Shown here: in pieces, positions 25,501-37,500 of the stretch | Layout: the number at the start of each line of letters is the position of its first letter | Numbering within the stretch: the first letter of the stretch is position 1 | NCBI GenBank assembly: GCA_036346255.1 | Contig: CM070636.1 | Span: 30,697,539 to 30,761,538, forward strand | Length of the DNA stretch: 64,000 nucleotides | Source of the DNA: Ampelocalamus luodianensis | Lineage: Eukaryota; Streptophyta; Magnoliopsida; Poales; Poaceae | Direction: 5' to 3' | The notes under the pieces: model-generated | What the model saw: the letters and a program-made list of their open reading frames with translations, nothing else | Told to the model about the DNA's origin: nothing | Database searches by the model: none | Made by a program: the position numbers and the translations under genes

Positions 25501-28500
25501 TTCTCTCATTGCACGGAAGACGAAAAAGCAGACTCGATATCCCGTTCGAGTCACCGAGGTTGAGTTCACGCGCTATGGCTCTCTTGGCGAGATTACTTGG
25601 CCGGTGGTTACTTGAGGATTTTGGTGTTTACGTCACTACAGGCTCCTCTCTTGTCGAACGATGACAGGTGCTATCGATGTTGCAGTGATCTGTGAAGCAT
25701 GAGCTCACCAAGCATATTGGTGTTGATGCTTCCTTCATGAGGTCTTGTGTGCATGATCGGTGATTACTCTTGAAGATGTGCCTTGAGCTTGGTGGCGAAT
25801 TTCTTCACGAAGGCCCAGACTCGAGCACAGCATGGCTTCTACCTCTCCAAACTCAGTGTTGTTGATCCACCATGAGTTTAAGGGGGGGTTGTTAGGGATA
25901 TATGTATAATGTCTTATTCTCCATTGTTATGAGGGGTTATTTGCATATTCATCACCTGTACTTTGTGTATATATACTGGCCCATTGGCCCCCTGAGAATA
26001 CAAGTTGCTATTCCTAACACACCAAAGAACCCAATGCCTTGCACTTGATCAAAACAGAGCTTCCACATGCATCCACGGACACAAGCCAATGTTTTAACAA
26101 GTGGTAAATGGTGCTTAAGGGCAAGTGTGCGGTTGCGGCGCCGTGCTAAGTGGTGCAGCATGGCCAAAGCTGATGTGAGGAAGCAGTTGTAAAAATCTAG
26201 TAACTTGTTTGGCAAATCAAATGAAAATTTAAGGAACTATATTTTTTTGTGGTAAGTGGTAACTACCCACATCTTCTGATGTTTAGAACTCAACAATCTC
26301 CATTTGCAACACAATTTAGAAAAAAAAAAATGCAGGTAGCCAAATAAGATTATCGTAATCCACCGCAATGCCAAACGGAGCCTATATGCCTTATAATCAA
26401 ATTAATGGAATAGTCAAAGGACAAATCAAACACAAAGTTATTTAAGAAGTTGCAAAGAATGCCTCATGATTGGCAAGCAGACGTACATGCCAAATTGATA
26501 GCAAATGGTTTCTTTTTTTTATTTGTCATCCTAGAATGAGTGCAGCCAACATTTTTAAACTTTGACCAGTAATATATAAAAAAGTATTTAGATTTAACAA
26601 TGAAAATGATATTAGTAAATTTGACATCAAATATACTTCGATATCATAATATTTTTAATAAATTTTACCAACATATAATTAGAAAAGGTAATGGTCAAAC
26701 ACATGCATTAGAGACCATGTCGATGTCCAAAACCACAAATAAAAAAGAACGGAGGGAGTAACTTAGCAAGGACAATTACACCAGGTAGTATACTAATCAG
26801 TAAGAACCAAAACAAATAGCAGCCATCATATGCACGGATTGAAGAAGCAAACACATAAACACCATACATGGAAAAGGAATGTTTCTACCTTTCGATTAGC
26901 ATACTCGATATTCAGTGTTTCAAGAATGGGAAGAAAAATGGTGCCCACAAAGTCCTCCAGCATGCCTTTATTGTAAAAATGTTTCGCGAGCTGCATCTTT
27001 ACTTTCCCATCAAGCCACCAAGGTTTCTGTTGGTCTGGAGTATTAGCAGACTGCAACTCTGCTTAAGCCATAGCAAACACTGAACAATGACAGCAGTTAC
27101 TTGCAATGAACAGCTTAGAAAATAGCATACCTGAATTTTCAGGAGGAGAAAGCAAAGTGATAGCTTCATCATTCTTATCCTCATCAACAAGAAGGGAGGA
27201 TAAGGTTATCCGTAAGTCAATATTGTCCTCCATTGTTTGTAAGGCTAAGTAAAAAAAACCATACACTACATCAAAATTGACAATAGAGAAGAACTCAACT
27301 CCAAGCAATTAAGCAAAGCAATAGATCATCATGCCATGGATGCGGATTTTCCGCTATTAGGGGTGGCTGCTTCCATTATACCGATTGGGGCATGACTGCA
27401 TGAGATACACCCCGAAAATTCTAAAAGAATTCTCACATGTGAAACATGTAATGTCCCGAGTACCTTCCAAGTTTCACGATCATATGAGAGATCGTTTGGG
27501 ACTAAACAAAAAAAAAAAGCGCAGGATACATATTTTCTTTATATGTTGGTCCAATTTGTCTTTTTTGTTTATATCCCATGTATCATCATAGGGAAAATTT
27601 GCTCGGTAACATCGCATATTTGTCTCCGTAAATTTGCATGTGTTCATTTCCTAGACTCCTAGTGTGCCATATATCCATGGTTTTTTAAAGATTTTTGGAA
27701 CCTCCCAAATGTACCAATCAAACGGGAGTGGGACCCTAATAGAAAAACTGTTTTTTCTCATCAAGCCATATAGTAATTATGTTAAGAACAATGCATAGAA
27801 GGTGTAAGAGTCTTGTATATTCTCTCTCTCTCTTGGCTCATGTGGCTCATATCTATATGTCTATATATACTTTCTTAATAATGAATAAGATGCACAATTG
27901 TGAATAGCAAAATCCTTCTTTCCCTAAAACTAACATGGTATCAGATCTTCTTCTACCCACACCCAAACCCTAATTCCCGCCGTCGCTGACCCTCTCTCCA
28001 CCGCGGGACGGCGGGGCCAGGCCACTCGTGCACGCGCCTTCCTCCTATGCTCTGCCTCCTCCAGCCTTGGGCATCTAGCGCTCACGCCTTCCTCCTCTGC
28101 TCCAAGCAAAGTACAACGGGATCCACGCCACCGCCTCCTCACGACCGGATCCGCGACACCGCTGCCTCCTCCTCTGCCCCGACCGAGCGGCGACCACCTC
28201 CTCTACTCTGACGAGGCGGCCGCTGCTGCCTCCTCTGCTCCGACAATTATTGCTCTGCTCGGTACCCCTCATGCTCTGCTATGACTGTTGATGCTACTGT
28301 TGTTGATGCTACGACTATTGATGCTACTGTTGTTGATGCTACAACTATTGCTCTGCACGACTGTTGATGCTACTGTTGTTGATGCTACAATTGTTGCTCT
28401 GGTACTGTTGTTGATTGGTCTGCCAAACTGCTCTGTTCCACTACTATTGTGCTGCTGCTGTGTGATTGTGACCCATCAAGATGGCATAGTCTGACTCGAT

Positions 28501-31500
28501 GGACAGTTCATCTGTCGTGTTCACATACATCAAGCTCGAGGGACCAAACTATTGAGCATAGGCTTTCTCAATCAAGACTACCCTGAGTGGTTATGATTTG
28601 GCTTCTCATTTGACTAATGATCCTCCTGATCCGAAGAAGATTGATGCTAAGGCAGTAAAAGCTTGGTAGAAAGAAGACGATCTTGTCATGACTGGTTTGG
28701 TCTTGGGTGTTGATGTTTCACTAAGGATGAGTCTTAAGTATCATACTTCAGCCAAGCAAATGTGAACATACTTTGAGAAGAGATATGTTTAGTCCAGTGG
28801 TGCTCTTCGCTTCACATTGCTCACGAACCTTGATAGTATTCAGCAACAGGACATGTCAGTGGAGGAGTATTATTGTACTTTCACTCATATCACTGGCCCT
28901 CAAGAGTCTATGACACTGAAGGCTACTACTGCTTGCTAGTCTTGTGCTGCCAACGAGGATTATGCTCAGCAGATGCTCATGTATCAGTTTGTGATGGGGC
29001 TTCGATCAAAGTTGGAGCCTATTCATACTCAACCACTCAACTATCCTAGTCCATCGACTTTGACTGGCACGCTCTCTAGTTTGATTGCAGGAAACTCGTC
29101 TTCATTTTCTTATGCCTACCTAAGGATCCTCACCACCTCTGATGCATGGACACGGCTGGAAGCATGTGTCCGTGTTGGACACCATGTCGGACATCGACAC
29201 AGCTCCAACACAGCTTGCACACGTATTTGAGGCATGTCCAAAATTAGGCCTGCGAAAACAAATAATTTGAAATTCGAACATGTATTTGCCATTTTGGCCC
29301 AGTCCATTTGGCCCAAACTTAGAAGCCCAGCCCATTGCGTTGTGTTAACCCTAGCTTTCCAGAGCTAGAGCCGATCCACTCACACATCCCCACCCAACAC
29401 AGCCCCTTCACCTCATCCCCTGCTATGCCGCCCACCTGCCCCTCCTGCTTCCTTCTGCTCGGTGGCGACCAACGGCCGGCGGTGCCCCTTCCCTCCTATG
29501 CTATCCCCGACATCGCCCCTTCGCCTTCCTTCTCCCGACGCGCCTCGCTACCCGCCCGCCCGCCACAGTGCGCCTTGCCTGCTGCGGCAGCAAACCGACC
29601 GGCCCCCCCTCCCTGTGCTCTTCCAGACGCCGCCCCTTCGCCTTCCTTCTCCCCGACGCCGCCCCCTTCTCCTTCTACTCCTCTTGCACGGCGGCAAACC
29701 GACGACTGCCTCCTCCAGCGGCGACCAACGAACAACGACGACTTCCTCCTCTAGCGACCGGCGGTGAGTGAATCATCTCAAGCTCCTTCCACACCACTCT
29801 TCATGCTCTTTCCTAGATCTTCCCTAGTTCATGTGCTATAAGGAACCAGTCCGGTTCTCTGGAGAAATAAAAATCTGGCTAACAGTCTACTCACACACGT
29901 TATAGCAACCTTTACATCTGACTAGAACTCAAACTTGGACTCGGATTGAACCAACTAATAGTTGCACACGCAAGTGCTAGGCTCGAAACAAAAGAACCAA
30001 AAAAATTGGTAACTAATCAGGAAATTAAGTAACTAACCGAATTAAAATCCTTCCAATTCGAAGCCAGCAAATTTTTGGAGGGACGTCTGGGATCTTCTTC
30101 GATTCTAGCGTGGGCTTCACACGTCCCACAGTTCCTGCATCACAGCAACACATCGTAGTAGTACTTGGCGCCGTATCATCCCCTCCCCCTTTAAGTAAAG
30201 CTGTCATGGGCGTGGGTCCAGGGGGAGCAACGGCCCACGACCGTGCAAGGAATTTTATGGGCGTGGTACTGTAGCACATGTGCACTGTTTACATATGTAC
30301 TATTTGTCCACAATTAGTTTCCTTTGTTAGAGATTAGATTGATTTTGTTAGTTTGAAAGCTTATCTTTAGTTAGTTTATTTCTATAATTAAAGATTGTTT
30401 TTAGTCAAATTATCCTATAAAAGGGATGACATTGTATCTTCTTTAATCAAGCAAAGAGGAATAAACAAGTTCCTAGTCCCTAAAGTCTAGTTGTGGTCGT
30501 TCCCTTAACCAGCTATTCTAGATCTATTGTTCTCACAATCGGTGCTCTCCTTCACCTAGCGCCATTCTACTTGAGGTCGTCGTCGTCGTCCACCAAAGCG
30601 TACACCAAATCCTTGCTAATCACATTGGCATCACTCCCACCCTCAATGATCAGGTTGCACGCTTTCTCCTTTATCTTGCACTCCGTTTGGAAAAATACTA
30701 CACTGTTGCCCTTTAGCTTTAATTTCAGCACTTTGCACCTTTCGGACCAAAAGAATAACACCACCCAAAAGAGGGTCATAAATAATAGGATTGTCATCAT
30801 CGTGCTCTTCGTCGAACCTCTTGCTTTCGGATTCGCTACCGGTAGAACTTGTCATAACGTACCCATCATGAGTAATGAGCACCTTCTGCTGATTTGGACA
30901 ACCACGCATCATATGTCATCTTCCTTTGCACTTAAAGCACTCAATGTTACTAATACGAGCAGAAGAAAATGCACTAGAATCAGCTTTAGAAGCTTAACCT
31001 CCATTACTCGCAGCTTTCGACACCACCTTTGAAACAGCCCCAATTGACTTGTGTGATGTTGTCACCCTGGAGCTTGCGCCAACATCATCTCCTTGCTATG
31101 GTGGTCGCCTCCACGTGTTGTTGTAGGTAGTGCGGCTTCCACGTATTTGGCGTTGCAAGATACGTTGTTCAAACCACACCACATGATACACGAGGTCTTG
31201 TAGATTGTTGTATTCTGACAACTATGTCTTCTCTTGCGCATCGTCATTCAGACCCTCAAAGAAACAAACCATGGTCGCCTCCTCAAGTTTGTTCACGCCC
31301 GTACGAATCATGAGAATCTCCATCTCCTTGTAGTACTCATCCACAGACAAAAACTCGTCCACAGACAAGGAACCTTGATTAAGCCACTACAACTTTGTGT
31401 GCAAGGTTCTAGTGTAGTGCGCCGGCACAAATCGCCTCCTCATGATATTCTTCATGTGTTCCCATATGTCGGGTCGTCCTCCGGCACGACACAATTGGTT

Positions 31501-34500
31501 CCACCAAACAAAAACATATTCTGTGAACTCAATTGATGCAACACGCACCTTCTTCTCCTCGGTGTAGCTGTGGCTATCAAAAATATCATCCACGCGCATC
31601 TCCCACTCCAAGAACACCTCTGAATCGGTACGCCCATTGAATGCTAGCATGGAAATTGAGCCTCCCAATAACGTCATCGCAGTTGTTTCCAGCAAATTCT
31701 CTGTCGCACCCAAAGAAATGTGGCACATATGCAGCACCTCCACGACATGGATTGAAGTCCCGCCGCTACCCAAGAGCACCATCCAACTGCATGTCCATAT
31801 CGGAATCATACTCCTCCAAAACGACATGCTCGTTGTCCAGGTGGTGGTTGATGTAGAACCCACGCAGCAGTACCATCTGCCGATAGATGTCGCACAAGAA
31901 GTATTTCTCGCGTGAGGTCTAGTATCTCCTCCCAAGCCGACCCTCACTGGCCTCAATCTTTGTAATCACTGAAGCCTCCACCTTGTCGACGTGATCATCC
32001 AAGGTGTCCCACGTATGATCCATATGGTTCAGAAAGAAGTCACGTGTCCTCTCGAAGTGAAACTTGATTTCAGCAGGAACTTGAGGACCGTAAGCGAAAA
32101 TCTCCTCCTGGCCAGCACCACTATGATCATCGATTGGCACTTTGCTCTGACTTTACCACCTTGCACGACCAAAGATTAGTCGTACAAAAAAGTTGAAAAA
32201 ACATTCAGTATGTACTGTGATGAACGGAAGCTCTGATTAGGGGTGAAAACGGATCAGATAGTTTTCAACCGATCCAGACGGAAACGGATTCGGATTGTCT
32301 CGGGTCGGATTTTTTTGTCGAAAACGAATACGAATACAGTAGCCCTGGTATCTGTCGAATACGGATTATCCGGATAGTACAAAGGCCAAATATCCGAAAT
32401 ACCAGCCCAGCAAGCAACCTTCCGGACGTTCATTCTTCCTCATACGAACTCCGATTCCGTCGATTCTTGTTTCTAAATTCAGTACATTTTTTTGTTCTAA
32501 TTTGATAATTTTTGAATTTTATTTTGAATTGTTGTATTTATTTGGCTCTTTTCGCGCGTATAGATTCCGGCGTTTCCGAAGATTCTTGGACCCATCCGCC
32601 GAAGCAACTCAAACCTTCAACGAAGGCAAGTCGTAGACGTAGATCATGCCGTACCCATTTTATAAAAATTATATTGTTTTATATCAACATACATTGCTAA
32701 TTTTATAATAATTACTTTCAGGAATAGTTAAAGTCCTATTCGACATTATGCCACCTTGAATAATTGCTATTGACATGTTTCCCTGAACACCATAGGTTGG
32801 TTAATTTTAGATGGCCATATTTTATTTCCAACATGGGTATCGTATTATGCATTTATGCTTAGCCATTCATGAATGTTTGCATCAAATAAACTAGTTAGAT
32901 GTGTTTGTTAATTTCTGGCATACAATTTAAGGGGTTTTCATGTTTCGAAAAATATTCGTGAACGTACTTATTTCGATTCGTATTCGATATTATTTGTATC
33001 CATATTCGTATCCGGGGTATTCGTATTTGCATCTGTATCCAGGAAAAAAATATGAAAACAAATATGGCATAGCCATTATCCATCCGTATTCGATCCGTTC
33101 ACCCCTAGCTCTGATACCACCTGATATGGCACAAATTAGAAGAACACTAATTTGTACGCGAGTTGACCCGATCTTTCACGGTACAAGAAATTTACAACGC
33201 ACGCACACCAATCTTCTACTTGTCTAGGCCAAGAAAACAGCAACAATCTTCCCTCGCTTTCCACGCACACCAGCAGCAAGATTTGGAATTGATACAAGTG
33301 TATGTGCAGCAACACCAACAACAATCCCTAGCTCGACCTCCTCAAGATCAACAGTACAACATCGACTCTCTAGTACTTGTGCAGTCTCAGAATCAAAGAA
33401 ACCAACAGAGAGATGGGAAGACAGGCGCAGCAGCCAACAAAGCTCTAATCTCAGTTCCTTTGAACAGCAGCTCCTGCCTCCTGGTCTTCTCACGTTCTAC
33501 TGTTTACTGTGCCAGTCTGAACAAGCAAATATTCCACCCGAGAGCACCTCAACTCACGAACAGAGGAATAGATCACAAGAACCTCAACTCACGAACAGAG
33601 GAATAGATCACAAGATCAGCCTGCAACTTCGATCCACAAGATCAAAGACCCGCAACCTCAATGAACTCTTGAGTAAATTCAATCTTGAGAAACGATGTGG
33701 TCGGCTGGTCGCCATAAGGGCGTTTTCTGGTTTTTCTTACTTTCATGCAAAAATGTTTGATCTTCCTACATGGGCTAACGCCCTTGGCTTTTATTTAGCC
33801 ATCGCACGCATGCATCTAGGCCTACTAGCAAACGGACTCGACAGACACGTACATGCATACGACTCAAGACACTATCTCGCATGGGCTCGGCACACGTACA
33901 TGCATATGCACCTGACTTGGTATTGGTTTTCCAGAGTTCCTCTCAAAAACCAGTACAGTTCTCTAGAAAAATAAAAAACCGGCTAACATTCTACTCACAC
34001 ACGTTATATCAACCTTTACATATGACCAAAATACAAACTTGGACTCAGATTGAACCAACTAATAGTTGCACACGCAGGTGCTAGGCTCGAAACAAACGTT
34101 AACAAAAAAACATTGGGTAACTAACTTGGAAATTAAGTAACTAAACGAATTGGAATCCTTCCCATCCAGAGCCATCAAATATTTGGAGGGACATCTAGGA
34201 TCACTGATTCTAGCCTGGGCTTCACACGTCGCTCGATTCCTTCATCACAGCAACACGTCCTAGTAGTACTTGATGTCGTATCACATACTCTTCTCATTTC
34301 CTCCTTTATTCCCTCACTTCTGGGGGGAAGCGGTCTCAACGGCAGTCTATCTCATCAACCGTCAGCCCTCTTCTAAGCTTCAGGACAAGTGTCCTGGTGA
34401 GGTCCTGTACAGAGCACCTGCTCGCTATGCTCATCTTCATGTTTTTTGTTGTCTGCTATGTCCTTCTAGCACCTCGTGAGCGCACCAATCTGAGCGCTCA

Positions 34501-37500
34501 ATCGGTTGTGTCTTCTTGGGTTATAGTCCTGAGTAAAGGGCTATCGCTGTTATGATCCTTCATCACCTCGCATTCGCATCTATAGTGATGTGACCTTTGA
34601 TGAAGATCGACCTTCTTTCATCATCCTTCTACTCGTCCTACTCCTTCCACAGGTTCCATCTCCTTTTTGTGTCTACCTCCTATTCCTTCATCAAACTTGA
34701 CTTCTCTAGATACATTTTCTCAACCAGTTTCACCTTGTGTGCCTTCTCCACCCATTATACCATTTTTGACACTTCCACTTTTCCTTTTCACTATAGTCAC
34801 TGACAGAGAGTTCCTTCTGATCCTCAGTCATCCTCTCCTCCACTTGATCCTCCGGCTAGTACCACGGACTCTGATGATCGTTCTACTACGTCACGGGATG
34901 CCCTACGTGATCGTTCTTCTATTTAGGCACTAGAGAGATGAGGTTTTTCTCGTGCAGGTGCAGCATCAGCTGAGTACCTATTAGGAGGCAGCCAATATAC
35001 TTGAGTGGCAGTTGGCTTATGGTCGAGATTATGATGAGACTTTTGCTCCAGTTGCTCATATGACTACAGTCTGTACTCTCATTGTTGTTGCAGCGGTCCG
35101 CTCATAGACTATATTTCAGATAAATGCCAAGAATGCCTTTTTTCATAGTGATCTACATGAGAAGATTTATATGCAACCACCCCCAGGTGTTGAGGCTCCT
35201 GCAGGCTATGTTTGTCGTCTTGGCGTGCTCTATATGGTCTCAAGCAGGCTCCTCGTACTTGGTTCGAGCGTTTCAGTTCTATAATTCAAGCTACTGATTT
35301 CACTCCAAGTGAGCAAGATCCTGCCTTGTTTATTCATACTTCTCAGCGGGGTCACACATTGCTTCTGCTATATGTAGATAATATGTTGATACCAGGAGAT
35401 GACATTGACTATGTGGCTTTTGTCAAGAAGAAATTGAGTAACAGGTTTATGATGTTAGATTTGGGACCATTGAGCTATTTTCTAGGAATTGAAGTTCATT
35501 CTAATGGTGATACATACTATCTCTCTAAACATCGTTACGTTTAGGATCTGCTTGCTCGCTCTGGTATGGTTGACACTCGCAATGCTGCCACACCCATGGA
35601 GTTCTGCTTGCAGCTTCGTACTACAAACGGTGTACCACAAATAGATCCTTTGCGCTATCGTCAGCTCGTTGGGAGCCTTGTTTATCTCAATGTCACCAGG
35701 CTAGACATTGCTCATGATGTTTATGTACTCATTTTGTGAGTGCTCCCACCTCTGTCCACTATGGTCATGTTCTTTGTGTACTGAGATACTTAAGGGGTAC
35801 TATGTCCAGATGTATGTTCTATGCTAGTTCGAATCATCTTCAGCTCCACGCTTACTCTAACTCCACTTAGACGAGTGATCCTGTTGATAGCCGATCTATC
35901 ACTGCTATTGTATCTCTCTTGGTACTTCGCTCATTGCCTGGAAGTCCAAGAAGCATACTGCAATGTCACTCTACTATAGAGGCTGAGCTTCGGGCCCTTG
36001 CCGCTACCACCTCAGAGATTGTTTGGCTTCGATAGCTTTTGGCCGATCTTGGTGTTCTTTGTGATAATCCTAAAACTTTGTTTTGAGACAATACAAGTGT
36101 CATTCAGATTGGTGTGATCCAGTCAAGCATGAGTTGGCAAAGCACATTGGCGTTGATGCATCATTCACACGGTCGCATTATCAGCAGTCGACCATCGACC
36201 TCCAGTATGTACAGAGCTTCAAGATGCAGATTTCTTCACTAAGGTTCAGACTCAAGAACAGCATTGGCTTCATCAACTCAAACTCAATGTACCATATCCT
36301 CCTAATCCACCTTGAGTTTGAAGGGGATGTTAGTCTTGTACTCTCTCTCTCTCTCTCTGCTCATGTAGCCCATGAGGCCCATGTCCTAGGATGCACGGAC
36401 ACGCATGTCGGACACGACACGTATCGGACACGGGATTCGCCATGTCTATGTCTATATATACTTTCTCAATAATGAATAAGATGAATAGTTGTGACTAGCA
36501 AAATCCTTCTCTTTCCTAAAACTCACAGAAGGAATCAGGTGTTGCACATACAATGCAGACATTCAGGAGTCTTTAGAAAAGGTTCATCAATGATGAAATG
36601 CCAGATAGAATGATCTCAAGTATCTAATAACTCCATATCAATAAACAAATATAATGAGAATATTTGAACACAAATTGATCCAAATATCGAAGAACATATA
36701 AAAAAGAATGGATTAAGCTTCTCTGCTTTAGGTCACCAGAGGTAATGCCCCTTTCTCGTAAAGCTGTTTCAGATTAAGGGGGTCTTAACAACAAACAGAT
36801 TTGTGATGTAATTTTCACCAACTATATTATCTTTTTAGAGTGTATCTGTCATTAATGTCAAGCTTGCTAAAAGACTAAAAGAGAAGTGCTTCCTGAAGGA
36901 AATCGAACAGAACCTTTATAAAAGTAAGGAATAGCCTTTCTTTTCTCCCCTACGACCATGTAGCATTGAGCAACTTTCTCATATGAATAACCCTGAAACA
37001 AGTTGCAGTAGATCAAACTAGAGAAGAGTAAAGGAAACAAAGCAAACATGCAATTATCTAAAAAAGATAAGAGACAAAAATAAGAACTTTCAACTAGATG
37101 TACCAAATAAATGTTTTCAAAAAGCTTATAAACTTCCTGACTCTTCCGAGTTAACAAACCCTTCCTCGTGTATTGCAAAGAAAAATACATGGACAAAATG
37201 AACTAGACCCTGTGCAGATGCTATTTAGCTTATCATTGCTAACAAAGAAAATGTCCCTGTAGGCATTAATCCATGTATCAATATGTAAATATACTATGTT
37301 ACTACTCAGACTTTGGATATGCTCCAACCAATAAGACAATGAACTACAATGCTATCATGAAACAACGCCACATTTTTGGAATCATGTTAGCATCCATTAA
37401 GCCTTCTATGGAGAATGTACATTCTAATCTAATTTAGACCATCTCTCCGGCCAGCTAGGAGTACTACAAGCTGTTATAAAGCAAATTCTCAAACATAGGA

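Larger units (their letters stand above)
18365..26019 (+). mobile_element. Ty1/copia retrotransposon with both LTRs and target duplication (element D)
   Basis: LTRs of 130 bp (18,365-18,494 and 25,890-26,019) differ at about six sites by eye. The 5-bp duplication CACCA flanks the element (18,360-18,364 and 26,020-26,024). The primer site TGGTATCAGAGC follows the 5' LTR exactly, and a G-rich polypurine tract precedes the 3' LTR. Inside are a GC-rich leader, gag with a CCHC knuckle, protease, integrase, RT and decayed RNase H, all broken by stops. A gag-only copia remnant (about 19,050-20,646) and a hAT-like element (23,413-24,435) are nested in it. It occupies GTF3C3 intron 10, antisense to the gene. 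Confidence 0.93.
29848..34283 (-). mobile_element. Ty3/gypsy element with gag-protease only
   Basis: On the minus strand: 5' LTR 34,283-33,122, primer site TGGTATCAGAGC, gag, zinc knuckle, protease, then a perfect polypurine tract (reverse complement of 30,179-30,196) and a 3' LTR of which only 331 bp remain (30,178-29,848). RT, RNase H and integrase are absent between about 30,570 and 30,200. A hAT-like element at 32,238-33,107 sits between primer site and gag. The element lies inside copia element E. With its pol missing it would have needed another element's enzymes to move. Confidence 0.8.
27803..36527 (+). mobile_element. Ty1/copia retrotransposon with target duplication, broken by nested elements (element E)
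   Basis: The 5' LTR (27,803-27,935) is followed by TGGTATCAGATC (27,936-27,947), and the 3' LTR is 36,328-36,527. GAAGG flanks both sides (27,798-27,802 and 36,528-36,532), so the outer ends belong to one insertion. Gag runs from about 28,490 to 29,130. The sequence then leaves copia and returns at 34,284 in the integrase C-terminus, so zinc knuckle, protease and most of integrase were lost where other elements entered. RT and RNase H follow to about 36,110. Many stops occur. It sits in GTF3C3 intron 8, antisense to the gene. Confidence 0.88.

Noticed and set aside
27780..27802. TGTTAAGA at 27,780 as the LTR start of copia element E
   Set aside because: Starting at 27,803 gives a perfect GAAGG duplication with the 3' side; the upstream match to other LTRs is short and has no duplication.
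29335..29771. Pro-rich open frame of 139 codons with ATG
   Set aside because: It is low-complexity, matched by open frames in other phases and on the other strand, and no protein family was recognised.
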